Shown here: positions 29,556 through 38,123 of the stretch, piece by piece
Layout: the number at the start of each line of letters is the position of its first letter
Position numbering within the stretch: position 1 is the stretch's first letter
Assembly (NCBI GenBank): GCA_963748985.1
Contig: CAVVKQ010000026.1
Coordinates: 84,816-148,815, forward strand
Reading direction: 5' to 3'
DNA length: 64,000 nucleotides
From: RPQJ01 sp963748985
Lineage (GTDB): Bacteria; Pseudomonadota; Gammaproteobacteria; Steroidobacterales; Steroidobacteraceae
Program-made: the position numbers and the translations under genes
Notes under the pieces: generated by a model
What the model saw: the letters and a program-made list of their open reading frames with translations, nothing else
Database searches by the model: none
Told to the model about the DNA's origin: nothing

Positions 29556-29610
29556 GGGGTCAGTTCGGGATGAACATCCGACTAACCCCCAACCCCTATC
29601 CCCTAACCCC
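29556..29610. repeat. compact inverted heptad-repeat element at the ntrX 3' end
   Basis: A single left-side heptad GGGGTCA (29556-29562) is followed by GTTCGGGA. After a short loop comes TCCGAC (29577-29582) and four right-side heptads (29583-29610) of TAACCCC, CAACCCC and TATCCCC type. It ends 5 bp before the ntrX stop codon. It is a shortened member of the same family as the elements at 39733, 48530 and 50515. Confidence 0.85.
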
Positions 29611-29615
29611 TTCCC

Positions 29616-30977
29616 TCAATCGTCCGCCTGGCGGAAATCCACTCCCAGCGAACGGAGCTTGCGGTACAGGTGCGTGCGCTCCATGCCCACGCGCTTCGCG
29701 AGCTGGCCGACCTTGCCATTGCAGAGCTGCAGCTGCTGCGTCAGGTAGGCGCGCTCGAAATGCTCGCGCGCTTCGCGCAGGGGCAACGCCAGCAGGTCCT
29801 GCTTTACCAGCGGCTCGTCGACGGGCGACTGCGAGGAAATCTCGCGCTCGATTTCTTCGAGACGGATTTCTTCCGGCCCGCCCTGGATCAGCAGGCGGTG
29901 CACGAGATTCTTGAGCTCGCGGATGTTGCCGGGCCACGGATAGTTGCGCAGCCGATTTTGTGCCGCGACGCCGAAGCGCCGGAACGGCAAGCGCTCGTCG
30001 TCGACGATGTGGTCGACGTAATAGCGCAGCAGCTCAGGCACGTCCTCGGCGTACTCGCGCAGCGGCGGAACCCGCAGCGTCAGCACGTTCAGATTCGACA
30101 GCAGGTCCAACCGGAACGGCACCGGGCCACGGGTTTCGAAGCCGGGCTGCGCGGACGAGAGGATGCGCACGTCGAACCGCAGCGGCGCGCCGCGGCCGCC
30201 CTTGCGCTGGAACATGCCCGACTCGAACACGGCGAGCAGTAAACGCTGCGCACCCTGTGGCAGGTCCTCGAGGCCGTTGATGAACAGCACGCCACCCTGC
30301 GCCTGCTCGAGCAGGCCCGCGGTCATGCCGCTCTCGTTTTCGACCCCGAGCAACACGTCTTCGGCGTTGCCCTCGGTGACCGCTCCCGCCGACAGGCTGA
30401 TGATCGGACCGGTGGAACGCGCACTCAGCGCGTGGATGTAGCGTGCGAAGGCTTCGCGACCGGTTCCCGGCTCGCCGAGCACCAGCACCGGCGCGTCGTG
30501 CGGGGCGATCTGTTTCACTTTCTCGCGCAGATCGCGCATCAGGCGGCTGCGACCCACGGGTGCAATCAACGGCGGAACCAGCGTGCGCGTGGCTCGCTGC
30601 CGGCGCTTGCCCTCTTCGAGCGCGCGCGCGACGGTCCGCAGGAGCTTGGCCAGCGAGAGCGGCTTCTCGACGTAGTCGATCGCACCGAGCCGCGTGGCTT
30701 CGACGGCGGTTTCGACCGTGCCGTGGCCGGACATCATGACGACCGGGGCCGTGAGCGCCTGCGACTGTTGCCACTCGCGCAACAGGCTGATGCCATCGGT
30801 GTCGGGCATCCAGATATCGAGCAATACGAGGTCCGGCGCCTGCTGCGCGCATGCGGCACGAGCCTCGGCGGCATTACCCGCAGTCTCGACGGTGTAGCCC
30901 TCCTCCGAGAGAATTTCCCGGACGAGTTCACGAATGTCGTTCTCGTCGTCGACGACGAGTATCCGCGCGTTGGTCAT
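29616..30977 (-). CDS. ntrX: NtrX-type response regulator with degenerate AAA+ core
   Basis: 453 residues. The receiver domain is intact (ILVVDDENDIRELVREILSE, phospho-Asp in LVLLDIWMPDTDG, Lys in DYVEKPLSLAKLL). The sigma-54-type AAA+ domain is altered: Walker A is GEPGTGRE (Arg replaces Lys). The GAFTGA loop region reads GVENESGMTAG. Walker B is GGVLFINGLED, where the usual DE is NG, and the second Arg of the FR-DL-RLNV segment is lost. A Fis-type helix-turn-helix ends the protein (LAKRVGMERTHLYRKLRSLG). It therefore probably regulates without ATP-driven sigma-54 activation. It overlaps ntrY by ATGA. Confidence 0.9.
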   Translation of the reverse strand: MTNARILVVDDENDIRELVREILSEEGYTVETAGNAAEARAACAQQAPDLVLLDIWMPDTDGISLLREWQQSQALTAPVVMMSGHGTVETAVEATRLGAIDYVEKPLSLAKLLRTVARALEEGKRRQRATRTLVPPLIAPVGRSRLMRDLREKVKQIAPHDAPVLVLGEPGTGREAFARYIHALSARSTGPIISLSAGAVTEGNAEDVLLGVENESGMTAGLLEQAQGGVLFINGLEDLPQGAQRLLLAVFESGMFQRKGGRGAPLRFDVRILSSAQPGFETRGPVPFRLDLLSNLNVLTLRVPPLREYAEDVPELLRYYVDHIVDDERLPFRRFGVAAQNRLRNYPWPGNIRELKNLVHRLLIQGGPEEIRLEEIEREISSQSPVDEPLVKQDLLALPLREAREHFERAYLTQQLQLCNGKVGQLAKRVGMERTHLYRKLRSLGVDFRQADD

Positions 30978-33211
30978 GCGCGTTCTCTCCTTGACTCCAA
31001 TCTGCCGCGCGTATGCGCCGTGTCCGCCGCTGCTTCACTCAGCGGCAGATCGATACGAACCTGAGCGCCGCCGCCAGCGCGGTTGTCGGCCTCGATGTGT
31101 CCGCCGTGTTCTTCCACGATCTTGCGGACGATCGCGAGTCCCAGACCCGTGCCTTTGGTCTTCGTGGTCACGTACGGGTCGAACACCTGCCCGATCAGCT
31201 CGCGCTGGAACCCGGGCCCATTGTCCTCCACCGTGATGCGCGCCACATCAGATTCGCCGCGCGCAACGCGCCGCGTCGACACCGCGATTGAACCATCGGC
31301 CTGCCCCTCGAGCGCCTCGACCGCGTTGGTGAGCAGGTTGTTGAGCAATTGTCGCAGGCGTCCGGGGTCGGCAACCAGGTTGTCGATCTCCGGGTCGAGT
31401 TCGACCTTGAGGCGCACCCCACGGATCGCTCCCTGTGCGCGGTAGAGGTCGCTGACCTCGGTCACCATCTTGTTGAGGTCGACCGTGGCCATCTCGAGCC
31501 GCGGCGCACGTGCGTATTCGCTGAACGCATTGACCATTTCCTTCATCGCCTCGACCTGCTGCACGATCGTCTCGGTCGCGCGCTCGAGCATCTGCACATC
31601 CTTGGGATCGGTCATGCCCGGCAGCAGCTTGTGGCGCAGGCGCTCGGCGGACAGCCGGATCGGCGTGAGCGGGTTCTTGATCTCGTGAGCCAGGCGGCGG
31701 GCCACTTCGCCCCACGCGGCTTCGCGCTGCGCCTGCAGCATCGCGGTGATGTCGTCGAACACGAGCACGTAGCCGCCCGGCGTATCGCCTTCAACCGGCA
31801 GCGGCGTGCACGCGCACATCAGGATACGGCGCCCACCACCGGTCTGGAACGCGAACTGCTCGCGCCATTCGACGGCGCCAGTCGCGAACCGCTGCTGGCA
31901 GGCGTCGGCGAACTGACGCGCGAGGTTCGATGACTCCGCGTCGGCAGCGCCAAACTGCGCACCCACCCGCGATTCGATGTCTTCTCCCAGGATCATCGCC
32001 GCCGCACGGTTTGCCGTACGCACGCGCCAATCCGGCTCGAGTGAAATCACGCCCGTCGACAGACGCGCCAGGATGACCGCAAGTTTGGCGCGCTCGGTCT
32101 CCACCGCCAGTTGCGCGCGGCGCTGGTCTTCACGCGCATGCCGCAGCCGCTTGGTCATGTCGTTGAACGAATGCACGAGGAAACCCATCTCGTCGTGCGA
32201 CGTGAGGGGCAGCTTCGTGTCGAGGTCGCCCTGTGCCACTGCGCGCGTACCCTGCACGAGATCCTGGATCGGCTGCACGAGCCGCTGTGCAGTGAAGATC
32301 GCCCCGTACCACGCCGCGAGCAGCGACAGCAGCAGCACGACGGTCAGCGTGAGGATGAAACTCGCCTTGAGCGGCCGCCGCAGGTAGTCCTTCTCGCCGA
32401 ACTGCTGGTAGGCCGCCTGCACCGTATCCGCCAACGCTCCAAGTCGCTCGGCTACGGGGTACATGGTCTGCAGCAACAGCCGTTCACCGCCCAACGCGGG
32501 CGATTCACCGATCGGCACGGCCGTGCGGATCAGGTAGCCGCCGTTCTGCTGCGGCTCGAGGCTCACGAAGGGCTGTCCCTGCCGCAATTGCAGCAACACC
32601 TCGCCCGGGACGTCCTCCGGCACGATGTCCGAGGACAAGCCCTTGCTCACCGAGATGACCCGGCCCGACTCGGTCGCGACCGTGAGCTCGACCGCGCCGA
32701 CCTGCCGTCGCATTGTTTCGAGCAACCCGGGCATCCTCGAGCCCGCGATGCCGATTTCCTCCGCGATGGCCTCGGAAGCTGCCAGGTGCTCACGCATGCG
32801 AACTTCCAGCGCCGAGCGCGACAGCACCAGTGCGTCGTCGAGGCTCCTGCGGATCTCGACGTTGAACCAGCTGTCGATGCCCTTGTTCAGGAACTGCACG
32901 GCGAAGAAGTACACGAGCAGGATCGGCAGCGTCGCGAGCACACCGAATATCCAGACCATGCGCGCCTTGAGGCGCGAGCCGATGACGTGTCCACGCCAGT
33001 CCCGGATCAGCTGCGTCAGTTTCGTGGCGAGCAACCCGACCAGGACCACGAGGCCGGCAATGTTGATCCCCAGGATCCACGGATGCAGGCGGCTGAACTG
33101 CTCCGAATTCTGCGCGGTCTGGGCCATGAACAGGATGGCCGCAAGCCAGAGCAGGCCGCCGAGACCCATGGTCACTGCCAAGGCGGCACGTTTCAGGGTC
33201 GGAGCGTCCAT
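30974..33211 (-). CDS. ntrY: NtrY-type membrane sensor histidine kinase
   Basis: 745 residues. Three to four N-terminal helices include LILVYFFAVQFLN-like TM3, followed by a large periplasmic loop. Another helix (FILTLTVVLLLSLLAAWYG) is followed by HAMP (TAQRLVQPIQDLVQGTRAVA) and a PAS domain (SLEPDWRVRTANRAAAMILG). The H-box is VARRLAHEIKNPLTPIRLSA, the N-box LLNNLLTNAVEAL, and the ATPase glycine boxes are VEDNGPGF and GTGLGLAIVRKIVEEHGG. It phosphorylates NtrX in nitrogen, redox or envelope regulation, depending on species. The start overlaps the DUF4390 gene by 19 bp. Confidence 0.92.
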   Translation of the reverse strand: MDAPTLKRAALAVTMGLGGLLWLAAILFMAQTAQNSEQFSRLHPWILGINIAGLVVLVGLLATKLTQLIRDWRGHVIGSRLKARMVWIFGVLATLPILLVYFFAVQFLNKGIDSWFNVEIRRSLDDALVLSRSALEVRMREHLAASEAIAEEIGIAGSRMPGLLETMRRQVGAVELTVATESGRVISVSKGLSSDIVPEDVPGEVLLQLRQGQPFVSLEPQQNGGYLIRTAVPIGESPALGGERLLLQTMYPVAERLGALADTVQAAYQQFGEKDYLRRPLKASFILTLTVVLLLSLLAAWYGAIFTAQRLVQPIQDLVQGTRAVAQGDLDTKLPLTSHDEMGFLVHSFNDMTKRLRHAREDQRRAQLAVETERAKLAVILARLSTGVISLEPDWRVRTANRAAAMILGEDIESRVGAQFGAADAESSNLARQFADACQQRFATGAVEWREQFAFQTGGGRRILMCACTPLPVEGDTPGGYVLVFDDITAMLQAQREAAWGEVARRLAHEIKNPLTPIRLSAERLRHKLLPGMTDPKDVQMLERATETIVQQVEAMKEMVNAFSEYARAPRLEMATVDLNKMVTEVSDLYRAQGAIRGVRLKVELDPEIDNLVADPGRLRQLLNNLLTNAVEALEGQADGSIAVSTRRVARGESDVARITVEDNGPGFQRELIGQVFDPYVTTKTKGTGLGLAIVRKIVEEHGGHIEADNRAGGGAQVRIDLPLSEAAADTAHTRGRLESRRERA

Positions 33212-33798
33212 GACTTCCAGTCGCTCTCGGCGCTCCAGTCATCCGTCCAGAACAGCAACCAGCCAAAGACGTCGGGCGCGGTATTCATCTTGAGGACGGC
33301 CCTTATGCGGCCTTCATAGGCAGGCCCGTCGGACACCAGCGTGGCGTCGATCACCGGCAGTCCGTGGAGATCGCCGACGCGATCGAGCGCCGCCTGCAGC
33401 GAGCCGAAATCCTGCTGCTCCCCGGTGTTGAGATTCTTCACGAGGTAGCGCTGGCTCAGCGCGTGGTAACTCACCTCGTAGCGCTGCTCGAGGGCAGCAA
33501 TGCCGGCATCCAGCATGTACCGACGCACGCGATCGACGGTGATTTCGTAAGTGAGTCGAAGCGTCAGTCCGGATTCGACCGCCCTGCGCGCGTCGTCCGG
33601 CAGCGTGAGATCGACCTTCGCAGTGAGCTCGTAGACGCCTTCATCGAGCGCGACCTGGACGTCGCGAATGGTCAGCCTCGACTCATCCTGGGCGTGCGCG
33701 ACCGTTCCTGCCGTTGCAATTAAGCACAGCACCAACCCTGCGGCACATCGCGCCAAAAAAGGCGATTTTCGCGAGATGAGGGCGGCTCTGTAGCTCAT
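33193..33798 (-). CDS. DUF4390 family secreted protein
   Basis: 201 residues. The signal peptide (CAAGLVLCLIATAGTVAHA) is followed by the DUF4390 domain: LTIRDVQVALDEGVYELTAK, LTLRLTYEITVDRVRRYM and YHALSQRYLVKNLNTGEQQ. Function unknown, but the gene is regularly placed between rsmB and ntrY in gammaproteobacteria, as here. The ATG at 33798 is chosen, with a TTG at 33807 as the alternative. It starts 9 bp after rsmB. Confidence 0.85.
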   Translation of the reverse strand: MSYRAALISRKSPFLARCAAGLVLCLIATAGTVAHAQDESRLTIRDVQVALDEGVYELTAKVDLTLPDDARRAVESGLTLRLTYEITVDRVRRYMLDAGIAALEQRYEVSYHALSQRYLVKNLNTGEQQDFGSLQAALDRVGDLHGLPVIDATLVSDGPAYEGRIRAVLKMNTAPDVFGWLLFWTDDWSAESDWKSWTLRP

Positions 33799-33807
33799 TT
33801 CCAACAA

Positions 33808-35136
33808 TCATAACGGCTTGCTCAGGCAAGCATAATAGAACCCGTCCATGCCGGTCTCGCCGGGCAGCACCTGGTACCCGGGACCCGCCCCGGCAGGGCG
33901 AGGCGGCCAGGCTGCCGTCAATTCGGGCGTCAGGTCCCGGACCCCCGGTGTCCGGGCCAGGAAAGCCGCCACGACGCGCTCGTTTTCCGCCGCCAGCACC
34001 GAACAACTGGTGTACAGGAGGCGGCCACCCGGCTTGACCACCCCCCAGGCGGCTGCCAGGAGATTCGACTGTTTCCGCGCCAGGCTTGGGATGTCCTTGG
34101 CCCGCCTCAGTATTTTGATGTCGGGGTGCCGCCGTATGACCCCGGTGGCCGAGCACGGCACGTCCAGCAGGACCCGGTCGTAGGGCCGGCCATCCCACCA
34201 ACCGCGGACGTTCTCGACGTCCGCCGCCACCAGGCTGGCCTGGAGCCCGAGCCGCTCGAGGTTGTCGCGGATTCGCTGCAGCCGCGGCTCGGATACGTCG
34301 AGGGCCGTGACGTCGGCAAGGCCGTTGGTCCGCTCGAGCACGTGGCAGGTCTTGCCGCCCGGTGCCGCACAGGCATCCAGGATGCGTTCGCCTTCCTGCG
34401 GGTCGAGCAGTTCGGTGGCCAGCTGGGCCGCGGCGTCCTGCACCGACAGGCGCCCATCCATGAAACCTGGCAATGAGCGCACGTCGCTGGGCGGCGCCAC
34501 CTGCAGCGCATCGTGCGCGAGCGGGTGCGGCATGACCGTGAACCCCGCGGCCTCGAGTTCGCTCCTGGCCCAGGCCAGGTCGCCCCGCATAGTGTTCACG
34601 CGCACCCACAGTGGCGGGTGCTCATTGTTGGCGTCGAGCGCGGCCAAGGCGGCCTCCCCACGGTCCGTGCGCAGCGCATCAACCAACCAGCGCGGATGCG
34701 CGGTGCGCAACGCCAGGTCGCGGTCGATGGCATGCAGGATGTCTGCTTGCTCACGCTGGAACCGCCGCAGGATCGCGTTGACGAACCCTGCAGCTTTCTC
34801 GAACCCGAGCACCCTGGCGGCGCTCACGGTTTCCGAAACGGCGGCATGCGCCGCCGTCTCCCCGGAGATCAACTGGAAGAGGCCGATTTCGAGCAGTGCC
34901 CGCAGGCGCGGCTGGAGCTGGTCGGGCGAACGTGTCGCCAGCGCGTTGAGCACCGCAGCCAGCCGAATGTGCCAGCGCAGCGTGCCGTAGCACAGCGAGC
35001 GCTTGAGCCCGCGCGCCGAGCCTGCGTCGTTCTCAGTGGCCAGGACATCGTCGAGCGAGCGCCCTTCTTCGATGACGGCAGCGACGATGATCGCAGCCGA
35101 CGCACGTACTTCCGCTGGACCCGTGGGCGCGCTCAT
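33808..35136 (-). CDS. rsmB: 16S rRNA m5C967 methyltransferase RsmB
   Basis: 442 residues. An N-terminal NusB-like RNA-binding domain (about 1-140) is followed by the SAM-dependent methyltransferase. Motif I is ILDACAAPGGKTCHVLE, motif IV with the first Cys is VLLDVPCSATGVIRRHPD, and the catalytic Cys is in LLYTSCSVLAAENE. It methylates C967 of 16S rRNA. It overlaps fmt by ATGA, as in the usual def-fmt-rsmB operon. Confidence 0.95.
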   Translation of the reverse strand: MSAPTGPAEVRASAAIIVAAVIEEGRSLDDVLATENDAGSARGLKRSLCYGTLRWHIRLAAVLNALATRSPDQLQPRLRALLEIGLFQLISGETAAHAAVSETVSAARVLGFEKAAGFVNAILRRFQREQADILHAIDRDLALRTAHPRWLVDALRTDRGEAALAALDANNEHPPLWVRVNTMRGDLAWARSELEAAGFTVMPHPLAHDALQVAPPSDVRSLPGFMDGRLSVQDAAAQLATELLDPQEGERILDACAAPGGKTCHVLERTNGLADVTALDVSEPRLQRIRDNLERLGLQASLVAADVENVRGWWDGRPYDRVLLDVPCSATGVIRRHPDIKILRRAKDIPSLARKQSNLLAAAWGVVKPGGRLLYTSCSVLAAENERVVAAFLARTPGVRDLTPELTAAWPPRPAGAGPGYQVLPGETGMDGFYYACLSKPL

Positions 35137-36092
35137 GCAATCACCTCGCCGAAGCGTTCGCCGGCCAGCGGCCTGGAATTGAGAATGTCGCGGGCCTTGA
35201 GCGGCTTGCGGCCGGGAAACTGCACCGCCAGCAGTTCGAGCAGGCCGTCGCCGGTGGCGACGACGATGCGCCCGTCCGCTGCCTGCACGACGGTGCCCGG
35301 CGCAGCGTGGGACTTCACCGCGGCTTCCCCTGTCACCGGGCGCGCCTCCCAGATGCGCACCTGCGTCTCACCGAGCCGCGTCTCTGCGACCGGCCAGGGG
35401 ACGAACGCGCGAACCTGGCGATCGATCTCGGCGGCAGACCGCGACCAGTCGATGCGTGCCTCATCCTTGCGGATTTTCGCAGCGTAAGTCGCACCCTCGG
35501 CCGGCTGCGGCGTAGCGCGCACCGAGCCCGCCGCCCAGCCCCGCACTGCAGTGACGATGGCCTGCGCACCGAGCTGAGCGAGTCGATCGTGCAGCCCACC
35601 GGCGGTCTCGCGCGGTCCGATCGCGAGTTCTCGCCGCAACAGCTCCGGCCCGGTGTCGAGCCCCGCGTCCATCAACATGATCGAGATTCCGGTGCGCTCG
35701 TCACCGGCCAGCACGGCGCGCTGGATCGGTGCTGCGCCGCGCCAGCGTGGCAGGAGCGAGCCGTGGATGTTGAGACAACCCAGCCGCGGCAGGTCGAGCA
35801 CCGCCTGCGGCAGGATCAATCCGTACGCCACGACGACCATGAGGTCGGGCGCGTACGCCGCAAGCTGCTGCTGCGCCGCGGGCACCTTGAGCGTAACTGG
35901 CTGCTCGACCGGTATACCGAGCGCGAGCGCCCGTTGCTTCACGGCACTCGACGCGATTTCGCGGCCCCGCCCCGCCGGCCGGTCGGGCTGTGTGTAGACC
36001 GCAATGATCGCGTGACCTGCATCGTGCAATGCCTGCAGGGCCGGCACCGAAAACTCTGGCGTGCCGGCGAAGACGATGCGCAAGGGTTGCAT
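35133..36092 (-). CDS. fmt: methionyl-tRNA formyltransferase
   Basis: 319 residues. The N-terminal formyltransferase domain opens IVFAGTPEFSVPALQALHDA. Its catalytic site is NIHGSLLPRWRGAAPIQRAV (Asn, His), with the Asp in LMDAGLDTGPELL. The C-terminal domain carries DWSRSAAEIDRQVRAFVPWP. It formylates initiator Met-tRNA from 10-formyl-tetrahydrofolate. It overlaps def (TGATG) and rsmB (ATGA), so the three genes are translationally coupled. Confidence 0.96.
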   Translation of the reverse strand: MQPLRIVFAGTPEFSVPALQALHDAGHAIIAVYTQPDRPAGRGREIASSAVKQRALALGIPVEQPVTLKVPAAQQQLAAYAPDLMVVVAYGLILPQAVLDLPRLGCLNIHGSLLPRWRGAAPIQRAVLAGDERTGISIMLMDAGLDTGPELLRRELAIGPRETAGGLHDRLAQLGAQAIVTAVRGWAAGSVRATPQPAEGATYAAKIRKDEARIDWSRSAAEIDRQVRAFVPWPVAETRLGETQVRIWEARPVTGEAAVKSHAAPGTVVQAADGRIVVATGDGLLELLAVQFPGRKPLKARDILNSRPLAGERFGEVIA

Positions 36093-36631
36093 CAGATGGC
36101 GGGAGTCCGGATACCCTCGACCGGCGCCGGGCGATTCCGCTTGTCCTTTTCCAGCTTCCTGCGGATGCGGTTGCGCTTGAGTTCGGAGAGGTAGTCGACG
36201 AACAGCTTGCCGTCGAGGTGATCGAGCTCGTGCTGGATGCAGATGGCGAGCAGGCCGCTGGCCTCGAGTTCGAACGGCTTGCCATCACGGCCCAGCGCGC
36301 GCACGCGTATCTTTTCGGAGCGGGCCGTCGGGGTGTCGAACACGCCAGGGACCGACAGGCAGCCTTCCTCGATTTCGAGCGTGCCCGACCGCTCGATGAT
36401 CTCGGGATTGATGAAGACCAGCGGCTTCGATTTGTCCTCGCTGACGTCCATCACCACGACACGTTTGTGGTAATCGACCTGCGTCGCAGCCAGGCCGATA
36501 CCCGGCGCGGCATACATGGTCTCGAACATGTCGTCGATCAGCTGCCCGAGTTCGGCGTCCACGCGCTCGACCGGCGCCGCTTTGGTACGCAGTCGAGGGT
36601 CTGGATATTCGAGGATGGTGAGCTTCGCCAT
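36092..36631 (-). CDS. def: peptide deformylase
   Basis: 179 residues with the three metal and active-site motifs: GIGLAATQVDYH, EEGCLSVPGVF (metal Cys) and QHELDHLDGKLFVDYL (HEXXH metal site and catalytic Glu). It removes the formyl group from nascent proteins. It is the first gene of def-fmt-rsmB and shares a 176-bp divergent promoter region with the LysM gene. Upstream of it on the minus strand is an AT-rich stretch (36640-36680) fit for a promoter, but no box is clear. Confidence 0.96.
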   Translation of the reverse strand: MAKLTILEYPDPRLRTKAAPVERVDAELGQLIDDMFETMYAAPGIGLAATQVDYHKRVVVMDVSEDKSKPLVFINPEIIERSGTLEIEEGCLSVPGVFDTPTARSEKIRVRALGRDGKPFELEASGLLAICIQHELDHLDGKLFVDYLSELKRNRIRRKLEKDKRNRPAPVEGIRTPAI

Positions 36632-36807
36632 TCTTTCGAAAATACTGCTAAAGTTATGTCACGCTTGAAATTAATGATCGACATGGGCCGCTGGACCGCC
36701 GTCGCCTTCCAGCGGAATGGCGCGACTGAGACGTAGTCGGCAGCGGCCGCCGGGCAGCCTGGATTATAAGGCGACGGTCGCGACCCCGATACCCGATGGA
36801 GAGAGGG

Positions 36808-38040
36808 ATGGATCGTAACCTTCGACCTGAGTCGTCCACATCGCAGCGCCCGCGGCGCTGGGTGCGCGCGCTGCTGCTGGCCATTGCCGTCACCGGCATC
36901 GGGGCAGGAACCGCCGTTCCACAGGCTGCCGTGGCGCAAGCCGAGGCGGGCCGCTCGATGTCCGTGCCGATTTCACCGACTGCTCCCGAGCGTTATGTCG
37001 TCAAGAAAGGCGACACGCTGTGGGACATTTCGGGCATGTACCTCAATGATCCCTGGTACTGGCCGGAGATCTGGTACGTCAATCCTTCGATCCGCAACCC
37101 GCACCTGATCTATCCGGGCGACGTTTTGTATTTCAGCTACGTCGACGGCAAGCCGCGCGTTTCCCTCGACCCTGTCAGTGCCATGCGGTTGTCGCCCGAG
37201 GTCCGCACCTCCGATCTCGATGGCGCGATCCGTGCGATTCCCTATGACCTGCTGATGGACTTCGTCAGCCGCCCGAGCCTGCTCGACCGGGATCAGGTCA
37301 GGAACGCGCCGTATATCGTCGGCATGCGCAACCGGCACATCGTCGGCTCGACGTCCAACGAGGTCTACAGCCGCGGGCTCGACAATCCGGCGGCCGGCAT
37401 GCGCTTCAACATCATCAACGTCGGCGAAGAAATGCGTGACCCGGACGACGGTGATCTGCTCGGCTACATCGGGCATTTCGCGGCGCTTGGCGAAGTGATC
37501 CAGTCCTCCGGCGCCGTCGTACCTGGCGATGATTCGATTTTCGACATGCGACGCAAGGAACCGATGACGCACATGCGCGTGATCGAGACCGGCCGCGAAA
37601 TCATGCAAGGCGACAAGGTGTTCCCGGCGCAGGCGGAGATCGGCCCGGACTTCGTGATGACGGCGCCGTCGAACGAGGCGATCCTCGGCCAGATCGTCGC
37701 CATCGTCGATGGCATCTACGTCGCTGGCAAGTATCAGGTGGTCGCGATCAACCGCGGCAAGCGCCACGGCCTTGAACCCGGCAACCTGCTGGGCGTGTTC
37801 TACCGGGGCGAAGAAGTGCGCGACCGTTTTGACCGCCAGAACTGGGCCGCCTTCACGGCGAACTACGACCGAGTGCGCCTGCCGGACGAGCGCAGCGGAA
37901 CGGTGATGTTGTTCACCGTGAAAGACCGCATGAGCTATGGCCTGGTGATGCAGTCGTCGCAGGTGATCCGCCGCGGGGACTTCATCGCGAGCCCGAAGTA
38001 CGGCCACCAGGCAAGCGGCAGCACCAATTTCGCGCACTGA
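36808..38040 (+). CDS. LysM-domain exported protein
   Basis: 410 residues. A hydrophobic segment (RALLLAIAVTGIGAGTAVP) near residue 25 acts as signal or anchor. One LysM domain follows (RYVVKKGDTLWDISGMYLND, IRNPHLIYPGDVLYF), which binds peptidoglycan glycan. The remaining 300 residues are an uncharacterised region conserved in LysM proteins at this locus beside dprA. The ATG at 36808 is chosen because GGAG lies 6 bp upstream; ATG 36796 is the alternative. It is divergent from def, and its 3' hairpin overlaps the dprA leader. Confidence 0.88.
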   Translation: MDRNLRPESSTSQRPRRWVRALLLAIAVTGIGAGTAVPQAAVAQAEAGRSMSVPISPTAPERYVVKKGDTLWDISGMYLNDPWYWPEIWYVNPSIRNPHLIYPGDVLYFSYVDGKPRVSLDPVSAMRLSPEVRTSDLDGAIRAIPYDLLMDFVSRPSLLDRDQVRNAPYIVGMRNRHIVGSTSNEVYSRGLDNPAAGMRFNIINVGEEMRDPDDGDLLGYIGHFAALGEVIQSSGAVVPGDDSIFDMRRKEPMTHMRVIETGREIMQGDKVFPAQAEIGPDFVMTAPSNEAILGQIVAIVDGIYVAGKYQVVAINRGKRHGLEPGNLLGVFYRGEEVRDRFDRQNWAAFTANYDRVRLPDERSGTVMLFTVKDRMSYGLVMQSSQVIRRGDFIASPKYGHQASGSTNFAH

Positions 38041-38085
38041 CGCTCGAGCCGAGCGCAGTTCTCTGCGTTCAGCGCAATTTTGCAG

Positions 38086-38119
38086 GAGCCTGCCGGGAAT
38101 GACCCTCGGTAGGCTCTTT
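38086..38119 (+). terminator. probable terminator of the LysM gene
   Basis: GAGCCTGCCG (38086-38095) pairs with CGGTAGGCTC (38107-38116) with one mismatch, followed by TTT. It ends 5 bp before the dprA ATG, so it could equally be a hairpin that limits dprA translation. Confidence 0.55.
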
Positions 38120-38123
38120 GCAT

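Noticed and set aside
36640..36795. Specific -35/-10 promoters in the def-LysM divergent gap
   Set aside because: The region is AT-rich enough to hold promoters (for example TATAAG near 36766), but no pair of boxes with correct spacing was convincing.
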